Source: Chitinophagaceae bacterium (GTDB taxonomy: Bacteria; Bacteroidota; Bacteroidia; Chitinophagales; Chitinophagaceae). From it: a DNA stretch of 64,000 bases. Numbering within the stretch: position 1 is the first letter of the stretch; every line of letters begins with the position of its first letter. The stretch is from the NCBI GenBank assembly GCA_024707305.1, contig JANPZZ010000024.1:93548-157547 (forward strand), read 5' to 3'. The position numbers and the translations under genes were made by a program. Of the stretch, positions 1 through 10,970 are shown piece after piece. The notes beneath the pieces were generated by a model. It was not told the origin of the DNA and made no database searches. It saw only the letters and a list, made by a program, of their open reading frames with translations.

Positions 1-266
1 ATCTTATCGCGCCCCAGTTTCAAATCGAGCCCTGCTTCCAGTACGATCATAATCAGGCCCACCACACCCAGGGATTCAATCAACTGGGCCGAAAAGGCAA
101 CATTGGAATCATAAGCATCTGCCACAAACCGGAAGCCAATACCAGCGAATAGCAGCAAGAGCACAGATGGAACCCGTACGTACTGGCTCACGATGGAAAA
201 CAGATACGACAATACAACCAGGCTGCAAATGATAATTAGAACTGCTTCGGTATTAAGATAGGGCAT
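1..266 (-). CDS. Cation:proton antiporter, N-terminal part (runs off window)
   Basis: Reverse-strand reading frame open from an ATG at 266 to the window edge (88 codons seen). It begins MPYLNTEAVLIIICSLVVLS and has hydrophobic segments at about residues 7-25, 32-45 and 58-75, with the motif PSVLLLLFAGIGF and later GLIMIVLEAGLDL. This is the start of the membrane domain of CPA-type Na+(K+)/H+ antiporters, which exchange monovalent cations for protons at the inner membrane. The family assignment rests on the first three helices only; the ion specificity and any C-terminal regulatory domain lie outside the window. It is divergent from the catalase gene, with about 210 bp between the starts in which I see no clear regulatory motif. 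Confidence 0.7.
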   Translation of the reverse strand, partial: MPYLNTEAVLIIICSLVVLSYLFSIVSQYVRVPSVLLLLFAGIGFRFVADAYDSNVAFSAQLIESLGVVGLIMIVLEAGLDLKLGRDK

Positions 267-478
267 AGGCTTTTATTAGATGTCAATCGCCTTAAAAATA
301 CCATTTCTTCAGAAAGATTATGAAAAATTCGAATGATCTGCCGCCGATCTTCCCCAAACATGGAATGAAATGCCTCATTCCCGCGTTATTTTCTGCATTT
401 ATCTCCATCTCCCCGCTTACAGATGGCTGGCCTGATGCTTGAGAGCTTTAAAGCAGGACCTTAAATATTAAATCAATT

Positions 479-2654
479 ATGGCAACGAAGAAACCGAAGA
501 CTAACGCGCCGGTGAACGATAAGATCAACCAGCTGGAACAACATACGGAAAACAGTGATCAGCAGTTCATGACCACGGATCATGGCGTGCGCATTTCCGA
601 CGACCAGAATTCGCTGAAAGCCGGGACGCGAGGCGCCACGTTGATGGAAGATTTTATTTTCCGTGAGAAAATGACTCACTTCGACCATGAACGTATTCCC
701 GAACGCATTGTACATGCGCGCGGATCCGGCGCACATGGAATATTTGAGTTATACAAACCGCTGCCGCACCTTACGCGAGCAGGTTTTTTAAATAATACCA
801 GCAAACCGACACCAGTATTCGCGCGCTTTTCTACTGTTCAGGGTTCTCGCGGTTCAACCGACCTGGCGCGGGATGTGCGAGGTTTCGCGGTTAAGTTTTA
901 TACCGACGAAGGAAATTTTGATCTCGTTGGCAATAACATGCCGGTTTTCTTTATCCAGGATGCGATGAAGTTTCCCGATCTCGTGCATGCCGTAAAACCG
1001 GAACCTGATAATGAAATGCCGCAGGCCGCATCAGCTCATGATACGTTTTGGGATTTCATTTCGCTTATGCCGGAATCAACTCATATGATTATGTGGCTCA
1101 TGAGCGATCGCGCTATTCCGCGTAGCTATCGAATGATTGAAGGATTTGGCGTGCATACTTTCCGTTTGGTAAATGAAAAAGGCAAAGCGCATTTTGTAAA
1201 ATTCCATTGGAAACCTTTACTGGGCGTACATTCGGTAGCCTGGGATGAAGCACAAAAGATTTCCGGTAAAGATCCGGATTATCATCGCCGCGACCTGTGG
1301 GATTCAATTGAAAAAGGGGCATTTCCCCAATGGGAACTGGGCTTGCAGATTGTGAAGGAAGAAGATGAACACAAATTTGAATTCGACCTCCTTGATCCAA
1401 CCAAGATTATTCCCGAAGAAATCGTACCCGTTGAGCGAATTGGCAGGCTAACACTGAATAAAAATCCCGACAACTTTTTTGCAGAAACAGAACAGGTGGC
1501 TTTTCACGTAGGCAATGTTGTTCCCGGCATCGACTTTACAAACGATCCGTTGATGCAGGGGCGGTTATTTTCTTATACTGATACGCAACTGATACGATTA
1601 GGCGGACCAAATTTTCATGAAATTCCGATCAATCGATCCATTCTCCCGGTGCATAACAACCAGCGCGATGGATTTATGCGCCAGCAAATCAATAAAGGAA
1701 AAGTAAGTTATAATCCCAACTCAATTGCAAACGGATGCCCCTTCCAGGCAGGTCGTATGCAGGGTGGGTTTACATCCTATGCTGAAAAAATTGATGGTCA
1801 TAAAATCAGGGAACGAAGCGATAGCTTCCGCGATCACTTTAGTCAGGCTAAACTTTTTTATAACAGTCAGTCGGTTCCCGAGCAACAACACATAGTAGAT
1901 GCATTTTCATTTGAACTGGGAAAAGTAACCATTCCCGAAATTCGTCAGCGGATGATTAATATTCTCACGCTGGTAGATAAAGGGTTAGCCGCAAAAAGTG
2001 GCGGTGAAATTAGGATTGCATGTTACTAAACCTGAAAAGCCACTGAATCATAGTGTGCCAGCTGATGGTAAGCCGAAGGATTATGAACCGATATTAAAAG
2101 AGAGTTCTATCAAATTCTCATCGCCGCTAAGTATGGCGAATACCGTGAAAGATTCCATCCAGGGACGCAAAATTGCAATATTGGTAGCGCATGGCGTTGA
2201 TGCAAATGCAGTGAAACCGGTTAAAACAGCTTTGGAAAAACAAGGAGCATTTGTAGAATTGATTGCACCTAATCACGGCGCCGTAACAGCAGTTGATGGT
2301 ACTCCGGTAGAAGTACAACAAAGTCTGCTTACAGCCGCTTCCGTTTTTTATGACGCAGTATACGTTCCGGGAACTGATACTTCGGCAGCAACGCTTGCCG
2401 GAGAACCTGATGCCGTTCATTTTCTGAACGAAGCATTCAGGCATTGCAAGCCGATTGCGTTCGACATAAATGCCATGACACTTGCAGAGGAGACCTGCTT
2501 CTTCAAAAAACTGCCGCCGGATAATAATATGGATACCGTTTTAGAGGAAGGATTACTCGTTGCAGCCGCATCGAAAATCGCTTCACTGTTTATTCCGGCG
2601 ATTGCGCAGCACAGATACTGGCATCGTGAAACAAGCCGCAAAGTACCGGCATAA
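479..2654 (+). CDS. katE: Large-subunit catalase (HPII/KatE type), one frame break
   Basis: Haem catalase that disproportionates hydrogen peroxide. The first frame (from ATG 479) carries the distal His79 in [16 protein letters not shown], the distal Asn152 in VGNNMPVFF and the haem-ligand Tyr366 in RLFSYTDTQ. The catalase core continues in the shifted frame into a DJ-1/flavodoxin-like C-terminal domain ([15 protein letters not shown]), which marks the large-subunit clade. The frame changes in the A5 run at 1993-1997; removing one A gives a continuous protein of about 724 residues (E. coli HPII has 753). No signal peptide, so cytoplasmic. It stands alone; no OxyR-like gene is adjacent. The break looks like a sequencing error and not gene decay, because both halves are well conserved. 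Confidence 0.95.
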
Positions 2655-2786
2655 TGATGAATATTGCATAACGTTATAATCCAGTCCGGGATACGTTCGC
2701 ATTTTCATACATCATGCGTAACTTGAATAAGTAGCTGCGAGCTTAAATATAAACGGAGCGTATGGGATAGCATTTCAAACTAAAAC

Positions 2787-4203
2787 ATGCTGCAGAATAA
2801 AAAGGCGGTAATTGTTACGTTAATGATCGGCACATCTATGGCTGCTATCGATAGCAGCATAGTTAACGTGTCGCTACCTGCTATTCAAAAGCAGTTTGAC
2901 GCGAGTTTGGATGATGTATCGCTGGTGATCACCGCGTATATGACGACCTTCCTTTTGTGTATTCCACTTACCAACTGGCTCAAGCAACGGATTGGCTATT
3001 ATAATCTCTACCTGGGGAGTATTGTGATATTCCTCATGGGGTCGATGTTTTGCAGCCTCGCAAAAGAATTACCTGTTCTCGTTATCGCTCGTGTGCTACA
3101 GGCGGTTGGTGGCGGCGCCATCTCGCCGACAGCACTAGCTATTTTAAGTGAGAGTTTGCCAAAAAAATGAACGGGGCAGTGCAATTGGCTGGTGGGGAAT
3201 GGGAAACGTAATGGGGCCGGCATTGGGCCCTACGCTGGGTGGTGTGCTTACACAATACTTCGGATGGGAATCGATCTTTTATGTAAACATTCCCATCGGC
3301 TTTATTACACTTATCCTGGCGACAAAATACCTGACGTTTCTGAAAAAGCGACCCCGCACGCTACCAAGATTTGATTTTCGGGGTTACCTATGGTTTGTTT
3401 GCTTCGTTTCGATGTTGTTGTTTACGCTAACAACCACCAGTGCGCGTTACGGATTCTTATCCTGGCAGTTTATTTCGGGCCTCATTCTTACGCTTATTTT
3501 CTTACGCGCATTTATCCGATCGGGCAGGCGACCTGAACCGTTACTTGATCTCTCGGTGTTTAATATTGCGGCATTCAATCGTGCATATATTATTGTAGCC
3601 ATTCGTTCGCTTGCATTGTTTGGCGGGATGTTCTTTCTGCCGTTCTTACTGCAGGGATTGTTGGGTTATTCAGAAGTGCAAAGTGCCTTGCTGATTTTAC
3701 CGAATGCATTGGTGATGATGATCACACGCCCACTGGCAGGTAAGCTGGCCGATAAGGGAAGGATCCGATACATTTCGATGGCGGGAATCATGATCCTGGC
3801 ATCTTCATTTGTGATGTTTGCATTTATTGATATTGGCACCGCCGTGTGGTTTATTATTGGATCGATGGTGATACGTGGACTGGGTATCAGCCTGCTGATA
3901 TCACCGGTATCAACGGCGTTGCTCAATTCTGTTCAACCCTCACAAACATCGACCGCCACATCACTCACCAGCCTGATGCAACAATTAGGAGGATCCATCG
4001 GTATCGCCATCAGCAGTTCTCTCCATACTTATATTTACGATTTCTATATCATTAAAGGAGAGACAGAAAAAGTGGCGGAGCATTTTGCTTTACAGGATGG
4101 ATTCCTGTTTACAGCAGCGTTAATCTTAATTACATTGATACCCGCACGTAAACTTCCGCAGATAGCCAGTAAAAAAGTAAAGGGGAAAGAAATAATCGGT
4201 TAA
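2787..4203 (+). CDS. MFS multidrug efflux transporter, DHA2 (EmrB/QacA) family, one frame break
   Basis: Proton-driven efflux pump of the 14-helix DHA2 branch. The N-terminal part has the typical helix-1 start TSMAAIDSSIVNVSLPAI and the motif-A/motif-C region GNVMGPALGPTLGG just after the break. The frame shifts in the A7 run at 3161-3167; with one A fewer the two parts join as SESLPKNERGSAIGWWGMGN, giving about 471 residues, normal for the family. No periplasmic adaptor (EmrA) or outer-membrane partner is adjacent, so it may act alone at the inner membrane. The substrate cannot be read from sequence. It ends 82 bp before the convergent hydroxylase gene. Confidence 0.9.
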
Positions 4204-4285
4204 ATACAACAGTGTTATTTACTCATTTCCATCTTCTTTTTTGCGTTCGGCAATTTTTGCCGGACTTCCAAACAGAAAAAAGAGT

Positions 4286-5171
4286 TTAGACCTGAAGCCT
4301 TTTGGCCGCTTTCACGTCTTTGGCTATGTCTTTATACTCATGAAAATTGAGATAAAGCGGATTTACAGTCTCATCAATTTTTGTTGTGATGCCATAGATC
4401 ACTTTCTCTTCTTCGGGTTGATAGGTGCCGAAGAGTTTATCCCAGCAAAGCAAGATCACCCCAAAGTTTTTATCCAGGTATTTTTCATTCGACCCATGAT
4501 GTACACGATGGTTAGAAGGCGTTACAATCAACCATTCCACAATGCGTGGCAGCTTCTTAATGTATTCTGTGTGTTGCCAGAATTGAAAAAGAATGGCAAT
4601 CTGGTTAACAAGAAAAATAATAACGGGATGGAACCCCATAAAAATAACGGGGAGAAAAAATAAAATTTTGAAATGCTGCACCCAGCTTAAACGGAATGAT
4701 ACAGTAAGGTTATAACTTTCTGCAGTATGATGCACAACGTGCGTTGCCCAGAAAAAAGCGATTGAAATGTGAAATGCGATGTGCCCAGTAGCTGCAAAAA
4801 TCATATATAAGTAAACAGGGAATCATTGTCCACCATTGCAACTCCATCCGCCAGGGCACGAGATTGTAAATAACAACAGTGCCGTAAATAAGCGCGACTT
4901 TAAAAAAGAGATTGATGGCAACGTTGCCAAGGCCTACGAACAAAGAACCGAGGCTTTCTTTTGCGTTGTAATTTTTTGTGTTGGAATGATTGGAGTACCA
5001 CATTTCCAAAAGCGTAAAAAACGCCATGAAAGGAATGGCATAAACGATCAGGTCGCCAGATTGTTTTTCAAGGTTTGTGATATCCTCATAGGGAATTTTG
5101 TGGGCACCAAACAAATCATTAAACATACGTACAAAAACTTTTATCCCGGACCATCGCCCGGCAGATAACAT
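4286..5171 (-). CDS. Sterol desaturase / fatty acid hydroxylase family membrane protein, one frame break
   Basis: Di-iron membrane oxygenase of the fatty acid hydroxylase superfamily. The reconstructed 294-residue protein has several hydrophobic helices and the diagnostic histidine clusters HRISH, HVVHH and HRVHH that bind the two irons. The frame break is in the A6 run at 4752-4757 (T6 on the coding strand); one base fewer restores NRFFWATHVVHH. The start used is the ATG at 5171; an earlier start is not supported. Family members hydroxylate or desaturate lipids, sterols or carotenoids; the substrate here is unknown. It is convergent with the MFS gene and has no partner genes. Confidence 0.88.
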
Positions 5172-5405
5172 TTAAATGAATATCGGGAAACTTCAACTAT
5201 ATGCCTCTGAAAAAGGCACCAGATTTAATTCTCTAATATACCATTTTCGTGCAGAAAATGCCCTGAATTGGGAATTTTATGTGTTGTGAGCGGCATCACA
5301 ATGCTTTTAACACAACGTTTTTATTAACGATCGTTTGATTCCGGCATGAATATTTAGAGAATAATAAGGTAATCAATTTATTATTTCCGACATATCTCCC
5401 GGGTA

Positions 5406-6608
5406 ATGAACAATAAATCAACTAAGGTCAGTCAACATAAGCCCTTCTTCAAACGCAGAAAAGTGCGTATTTGGCTGATCATTGTGGGGATATTGGTCAT
5501 CATTCGATTATTCCTGCTCTATTTTGTGTTGCAATATTGCAACAAAGTGCTCGCGAATATGGATGGCTATTATGGGGAAATCAAAGACATCGACATTTCA
5601 CTTTATCGCGGTGCTTACGAAATCAATGATATATATATCGATAAGAAAGATTCAGCTACTGGCAAACAAACGCCGTTTTTCCGTGCAAAAAATATTGATC
5701 TTTCCGTGGAGTGGTCCGCGCTTTTCAAAGGCGCTCTCGTAGGCGAGCTGGTATTTAACCAGGCCGCGCTCAATTTCACCAAAGACAAAACGGAGATATC
5801 GGATGTAAAAAAAGACACGAACGATTTTCGTAAACTGCTTCAGGACTTCATGCCACTGAAGATAAACCGATTTGAAGTTAAAAACAGCACGCTTCAATAC
5901 CTGGATCATGGCAGCAATCCGAAAGTGGATATTGCGCTAAGCAATCTCTATATACTTGCGCTGAATCTTAAGAATGTCGTTGACAGCAATAGCATACTTC
6001 CTGCTACGGTTCAGGCGAGCGGCGATGCATATGAAGGGCATGTGAAACTTAACCTGAGATTAAATCCGCTTGCCGAGAATGCGACTTTTGATCTTGATGC
6101 TGAAATAGAGAATGTAAATCTTGCATTGCTCAATGATTTCCTGAAAGCCTATGGTGGATTTGATGTGTCGAGGGGAAATTTCGGTTTGTTTAGTGAGCTT
6201 GCTGCAAAGGATGGAAAGTTTAAAGGTTATGTGAAGCCGCTGATAAAAGATTTGAAAGTGGTGGGTCCGGAAGATCGTAAAGATGCTTTTTTCTCAAAAA
6301 TCTGGGAAGGCGTTGTAAGTGTGGTAGGTGAAGTTTTTGAAAATCAAAAGAAGGATCAACTTGCCACACGTATTCCGTTAAGTGGAAGTTTTAATAACCC
6401 CCGCCCCAATATACTGGAAGCAATTTGGCAGGTTTTGCAAAACGCATTTATCCAGGCACTCATGCCAAGTGTGGATCATGAGATCAACATCAACTCGGTG
6501 AGTGATGACAAAGAAGGTAAGCGGAATATTTTCCAAAAAATATTCGGAGGCAACAAAGACGGGAAGAAAGACAAAAAAGATAAAAAGAAGAGTAAGAAAG
6601 ATAAATAG
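5406..6608 (+). CDS. AsmA-like / DUF748 domain protein
   Basis: A 400-residue protein with one N-terminal transmembrane anchor (about residues 23-45: RIWLIIVGILVIIRLFLLYF) followed by a large periplasmic beta-rich region rich in ISLYRGAYEINDIYI-like strands, as in DUF748/AsmA-like proteins, which are thought to help lipid transport or envelope homeostasis. The last 30 residues are strongly lysine-rich (KKDKKDKKKSKKDK), a low-complexity tail of unknown role. No frame break. It stands alone between the hydroxylase and a small reverse-strand gene. The family call is fairly secure; the function is inferred from the family only. Confidence 0.75.
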   Translation: MNNKSTKVSQHKPFFKRRKVRIWLIIVGILVIIRLFLLYFVLQYCNKVLANMDGYYGEIKDIDISLYRGAYEINDIYIDKKDSATGKQTPFFRAKNIDLSVEWSALFKGALVGELVFNQAALNFTKDKTEISDVKKDTNDFRKLLQDFMPLKINRFEVKNSTLQYLDHGSNPKVDIALSNLYILALNLKNVVDSNSILPATVQASGDAYEGHVKLNLRLNPLAENATFDLDAEIENVNLALLNDFLKAYGGFDVSRGNFGLFSELAAKDGKFKGYVKPLIKDLKVVGPEDRKDAFFSKIWEGVVSVVGEVFENQKKDQLATRIPLSGSFNNPRPNILEAIWQVLQNAFIQALMPSVDHEININSVSDDKEGKRNIFQKIFGGNKDGKKDKKDKKKSKKDK

Positions 6609-6615
6609 CCGTCAA

Positions 6616-6912
6616 CTAGCCAACCATTTTCTTAGATGCATTCAGTTTATCCTGTACAAATGTCACAACCGGGTCATTGGGTTGGGGATAAATAATGCGT
6701 TTCCGCATATTTGATTCCCAATCTTCGAGCGCAGTTTCAATTGTATTTCCACAACCAAAAATTCCTCTCAGCCGGTTTGGCCCAAGCACACAACAAAATG
6801 TTTTACCATCTTTAAACACCAGTGGTTGTAGCGTTCTTACTGCTTCTGTAAATGATCGATCGTCGAAGTCAATCTTCACTTTTATTTTTTCGGGCACATT
6901 CATCTGTATCAT
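6616..6912 (-). CDS. Small conserved protein, HicB-like fold suspected
   Basis: A 98-residue protein, no signal peptide. The middle reads TFCCVLGPNRLRGIFGCG followed by NTIETALEDWESNMRKRI, which recalls the strand-turn-helix core of HicB antitoxin-like proteins (a beta hairpin, then G-[DN]-T-x-E-x-A-L). The C-terminus lacks the HTH or ribbon-helix-helix DNA-binding part of classical HicB, and no HicA toxin is next to it, so a stand-alone HicB-like protein is likelier than a toxin-antitoxin pair. Its 3' end lies 8 bp from the convergent DUF748 gene. Function unknown. Confidence 0.5.
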   Translation of the reverse strand: MIQMNVPEKIKVKIDFDDRSFTEAVRTLQPLVFKDGKTFCCVLGPNRLRGIFGCGNTIETALEDWESNMRKRIIYPQPNDPVVTFVQDKLNASKKMVG

Positions 6913-7179
6913 AATCTACTATTTTACGCACGCTAAACAGCGTGAAAAGAGTATGCCATGTTCCGTTAACAGGGAAATAAAACCGATTTGAATTTTCCAG
7001 ATTCCAGCATACGGTTTTTGGGAAATTGCTATGGCCGGGTGGTAACATTACCGCACAATAACTGTATCAAAAGCGAACGCTTTTGCAGTGGCATGGATTT
7101 CTAATTTGTTGATTTACAGTGTGTATTTTGACGGGTATGGTTTTTAGTCAGTTTTGGTCGTTTACCAAGAATATCTGTT

Positions 7180-9560
7180 ATGTTTAAGAATTATATCAAA
7201 GTCGCGTTCCGGAATCTTTGGAAAAGCAAAGTTTTTTCGGCTATAAACATCCTTGGACTTACAATCGGTATCACGGTTTGTATGATGATTTTCCTGTTTA
7301 TCAGGAATGAATTCAGCTATGACAATTTTCACGCCGACAAGGCGCGTATTTTCCGCGTGATGCGCGGATTAAGAAAAAGATGGCCAGGAAAAGCAAGTCG
7401 CTTATTTGTCGGGCCCCTATGCACCGGCGTTGCAAAATGATTTTGAAGGCCGCATCGAAAGTACCTTACGGGTTACGCCCAACGTAAACCTGATCAGTTT
7501 TGGTGATCAATCTTTTTATGAAAAAGAAGGTATTGAATGCAGATAGCAATTTCTTTAGCTTCTTTTCTTACCCGCTTATTATCGGAAATCCAAATACTGC
7601 TTTAAAAAATTCAGGAAGTGTAGTGTTGTCGGAAACAACAGCCATTAAATATTTCGGAACGAAAGAAAATGCTTTCGGTAAAACTGTGATGTTGGATAAG
7701 GATACACCTCTTGAAGTAACAGGCATCATGAAAGATGTGCCTGCTAATTCGCATTTGGATTTTGAACTCGTAATTCCGCTTTCTAATTATTCGCATCTCA
7801 GTTGGATGACCCAATGGATCAATAATGGGCTCTATACATACGTTAAGCTGGCACCTCAGATTGCAAGCGCGGAAGTGGAGAAAGAGTTTCCTGCATTTAT
7901 GGAAAAATACATGGGATCAGACATGCGACAGTTTGGTTTTGATTTCACACTCTCGCTTTCATCCCTTGAAGATATTTATTTTCACAATAGCTCCTTTGAT
8001 GGTTTGCGGCATGGAGATAAAACCGTTGTATTTATCTTTTTATCCATTGCTGTATTAATACTTGTAATCGCCTGCATCAACTTTATGAACCTCTCAACCA
8101 TTCGGGCAGCGGAGCGTTCAAAAGAAGTGGGACTAAGAAAAGTGTTGGGTGCATTGAGAAATAACCTGATCTGGCAGTTCATTGGAGAGTCTGTTTTGCT
8201 TACCGCAATTTCATGTGTGCTGGCAGTTGGCCTTCTCTATTTGGTAATGCCATATTACGTTGAACTGCTCGGGCATCCTATCAGTTTTTCATTCGCAGGT
8301 GTTTATCTGTGGTTGTTCCTGTTGGGTGTCATTGTTGCCGTAGGTTTTCTGGCCGGAAGTTATCCCGCATTTTTCCTGTCAGCGTTTTCGCCGATACAGG
8401 CATTAAAGGGTAAACTGCGTTTGGGTAAAGGCGGTTCTATGTTCCGCCAGGCGCTGGTAGTTGTGCAGTTTAGTATTTCTGTTTTTTTGATTGTAGGTAC
8501 GATTATTATTACACGACAGATGGATTATGTGCGCAACACGCAACTGGGATATAACCAGGAACAATCGCTTACGCTTCGTCTTGATAACAACGACATTTAT
8601 GAAAACATGCATGTTTTCAAATCTGAACTGGAGCGCAACAGTGCAGTGGAAGCGGTGTCGCTGATGTCGGGTGAACCGGGCGGTTTTTTTGACATGCATA
8701 CATTTGATGTAGAAGGTCAGCCTGAAAAATGGAGTGCGAGTACAGAATTTGCGGACTTTGAGATAGTGAAAACCCTGGGCCTGAAAATTATTGCCGGCCG
8801 CGACTTTTCACCCAGCTTCACCACTGATACAGCCAGCGCTTTGTTAATCAATCGTACGGCGGCTGATAAGCTGGGTTGGACGCCCGAAGAAGCGATTGGA
8901 AAATGGATGGAAAATAAAGTTCGCGATACTACCCGACGGATGGTTGTGGGTGTGGTGGAAGATTTCAATTTTCATTCATTAAAGAGGGGGATTGAACCGC
9001 TTGTTATTGCGCCCAACAACGACCGACGCGTGGCTGTGGTGCGGTTTAAGCCCGGCAATGTTAAGGCGGGTGTAGCTGCCGTAGAAGCTGCCTATAAATC
9101 TGTTGCGTCGGCCTATCCGTTTCAATATAGTTTCCTGGATCAGCAGTTTCATAATCTGTATAAAAAAGATATTCGTCAGCAAATGATATTATCGCTGTTT
9201 GCAGGTCTCGCGATATTTATCGCCTGTCTCGGATTATTTGGCCTTGCTGCGTTTGCAGCGAATAAGCGATACAAAGAAATCGGTGTGCGCAAAGTATTGG
9301 GATCTTCTGTAACTGATATCGTATTGTTACTGTCGAAAGACCTGCTCAAACCGGTATTAATTGCTAATTGCATTGCATTACCAATTGGGTATTATGCGAT
9401 GAACAACTGGTTGCAGGAGTTTGCTTACAAAACACCCATGAGCTGGTGGATTTTTGCACTGGCAGCAATGCTTACGTTCATTGTAGCTTTCGGTACGGTG
9501 AGTATTAAAGCACTGAAGGCAGCTATGGCCAATCCGGTTAAGAGTTTGCGAAGCGAGTAG
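7180..9560 (+). CDS. ABC transporter permease, MacB/FtsX type (eight-hundred-residue duplicated form), two frame breaks
   Basis: Inner-membrane permease with two FtsX domains, the common Bacteroidota form of about 790 residues. The start FKNYIKVAFRNLWKSKVFSA and helix 1 (INILGLTIGITVCMMIFLFI) are typical. A periplasmic MacB-PCD domain follows, then FtsX (RAAERSKEVGLRKVLGA), a second periplasmic domain and a second FtsX copy (YKEIGVRKVLGSSV). The frame shifts in A5 runs at 7374-7378 and 7521-7525; dropping one A at each gives a 792-residue protein. No ATPase gene is adjacent, which is usual for these orphan permeases. Substrate unknown; relatives are linked to antimicrobial-peptide or lipoprotein stress. 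Confidence 0.88.
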
Positions 9561-9720
9561 GCAAGTGGCAAACGGCAAGCGGCAAACGTGAAGAAAATGA
9601 GGAAATGAGGGAAATGAGAAAATGAGAAAATGAGGAAATGAGAAAATGAGGGAAATGAGGAAATGAGAAAATGAGAAAATGAGGAAATGAGAAAATGAGA
9701 AAATGAGGAAATGAGAAAAT
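9561..9720. repeat. GCAAACGTGAA element plus polypurine GAAATGAG tract
   Basis: Starts one base after the ABC permease stop codon. It opens with the unit GGCAAACGGCAAGCGG and CAAACGTGAA, a short family also found at 11980, 59845 and 62633, then runs into about 120 bp of almost pure purine made of degenerate 7-9 bp units (GAAATGAG, GAAAATGAG). It contains no credible gene. Related purine tracts occur at 58380, 59090 and 62650, where both arm orientations are present. Confidence 0.85.
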
Positions 9721-9724
9721 GTGC

Positions 9725-9776
9725 TAATAATTCTGCGTAATCTGCGTAATCTGTGTTTAAATCTGTGTCAATCTGT
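9725..9776. repeat. AATCTGTGT-type leader repeat
   Basis: Degenerate tandem units of about 10 bp (AATCTGCGT, AATCTGTGT, CAATCTGTGG) directly in front of the 43-bp tandem array. The same leader, in the same position relative to a single 43-bp unit, recurs at about 12020-12060, so leader and unit belong to one composite element. Confidence 0.8.
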
Positions 9777-10077
9777 GGGAAACCCTTCCGCTGAGAAACG
9801 TTTCCAAAGATTCCGAATTGGGAAACCCTTCCGCTGAGAAACGTTTCCAAAGATTCCGAATTGGGAAACCCTTCCGCTGAGAAACGTTTCCAAAGATTCC
9901 GAATTGGGAAACCCTTCCGCTGAGAAACGTTTCCAAAGATTCCGAATTGGGAAACCTTTTTGCTGAGAAACGTTTCCAAAGATTCCGAATTGGGAAACCC
10001 TTCCGCTGAGAAACGTTTCCAAAGATTCCGAATTGGGAAACCTTTTTGCTGAGAAACGTTTCCAAAGATTCCGGAAT
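9777..10077. repeat. Seven tandem copies of a 43-bp unit
   Basis: Units start at 9777, 9820, 9863, 9906, 9949, 9992 and 10035, exactly 43 bp apart and almost identical; two copies carry CTTTTTGC in place of CCTTCCGC. Each unit holds GGAAAC and, downstream, GTTTCC, so both within a unit and across unit borders the sequence can fold into hairpins. There are no spacers, so it is not a CRISPR array. Reading frames predicted on the reverse strand here (repeating ESLETFLS / QFGIFGNVSQ) are a by-product of the period and not genes. A single diverged copy sits at 12060-12098. Confidence 0.93.
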
Positions 10078-10172
10078 ACGTGAAAGCAAATAAGGAAAGG
10101 TTTTCAGAAAAACGGCGAATTCCTTTCTTGTTTCAAATCGTGTTCGTAAATTAGCAGTCAAATAGCTGCATA

Positions 10173-10502
10173 ATGGATTTGAGAAGAGATGTTTTTCAGG
10201 CCATCGCCGATCCTACCCGGCGCGCCATCATTACCCTGGTAGCTGCACATGCCATGACGCCGGGCGCCATTGCCGAAAATTTCGATTCGGCACGCCAAAC
10301 CATATCCAAACATATTCAGATACTCACCGAATGTGAGATCCTGAAACAGGAACAACAGGGTCGTGAGATTTATTACCACCTGAATCCGCAAAAAATGAAG
10401 GAGATCTCCGACTTCATTGAGCCGTTCCGCCAACTTTGGGAAGAGCGATTTAATAAGTTGGAAAATATCATGCAACAATACAAAACGCCCAAAAAGAAAT
10501 GA
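10173..10502 (+). CDS. ArsR-family winged-helix transcriptional regulator
   Basis: A 109-residue regulator with the ArsR/SmtB winged helix: [18 protein letters not shown], then the recognition region [18 protein letters not shown] and the wing [16 protein letters not shown]. It lacks metal-binding cysteine motifs, as in the ArsR subgroup linked to SRPBCC proteins. Its stop overlaps the start of the next gene by four bases (ATGA), so the two are translationally coupled. It probably represses its own operon. About 95 bp separate it from the tandem repeat array upstream. Confidence 0.9.
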   Translation: MDLRRDVFQAIADPTRRAIITLVAAHAMTPGAIAENFDSARQTISKHIQILTECEILKQEQQGREIYYHLNPQKMKEISDFIEPFRQLWEERFNKLENIMQQYKTPKKK

Positions 10503-10960
10503 CGCGCAAAACAAAAATACACGCGGAAGAAGATCGTCACGATCTGCTGATAACCCGCGAATTTGATCTGCCGCTCGAATTGCTGTTTCGAGCCTATGCC
10601 GAGAAAGAAATCGTAGAACAATGGATGGGAACACATGTAGTTGCGCAAGACAACCGGAAATTCGGTAACTGGCATTACCAGACATCCGACGGTGACGGTA
10701 ATATTGTATTTGAAGCGCATGGAACTTTCCACGATTTTGTTCCCAATGAAAAAATCATACGGACGTTTGAAATGATAAACGCGCCATTTGATGTTCAACT
10801 GGAATTCCTGGAATTCACTTCCCTTGGCGAGGAGCGCAGTAAACTCAATATGCAAATTGTGTATCGAACAATTGAACTAAGAAACCAGATGTTGAAACTG
10901 CCATTTGAATATGGGTTGAACATGGCGCACGATAAACTTGAAAAACTATTAACCACATAA
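10499..10960 (+). CDS. SRPBCC / AHSA1-like domain protein
   Basis: A 153-residue START-like ligand-binding protein: [27 protein letters not shown] at the N-terminus, the typical hydrophobic-cavity entrance of AHSA1-type SRPBCC proteins, and [16 protein letters not shown] in the middle. It overlaps the ArsR gene (ATGA) and is followed 10 bp later by the DoxX gene. ArsR plus SRPBCC pairs are common; the SRPBCC member is thought to bind a small hydrophobic ligand. The ligand is unknown. Confidence 0.85.
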   Translation: MTRKTKIHAEEDRHDLLITREFDLPLELLFRAYAEKEIVEQWMGTHVVAQDNRKFGNWHYQTSDGDGNIVFEAHGTFHDFVPNEKIIRTFEMINAPFDVQLEFLEFTSLGEERSKLNMQIVYRTIELRNQMLKLPFEYGLNMAHDKLEKLLTT

Positions 10961-10970
10961 ACCACATCGA

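Noticed and set aside
4241..4663. Plus-strand frame of 140 residues antisense to the hydroxylase
   Set aside because: Lies opposite a conserved gene and shows no signal peptide, domain or conserved motif; a shadow frame.
9777..10077. CRISPR array
   Set aside because: The 43-bp units are contiguous with no variable spacers and there are no cas genes in the window.
9425..10161. Several reverse-strand reading frames (about 84-184 residues) over the 43-bp array
   Set aside because: They translate the tandem repeat and the purine tract (ESLETFLS / SFSHFLISS repeats) in more than one frame; no conserved domain and no gene-like start.
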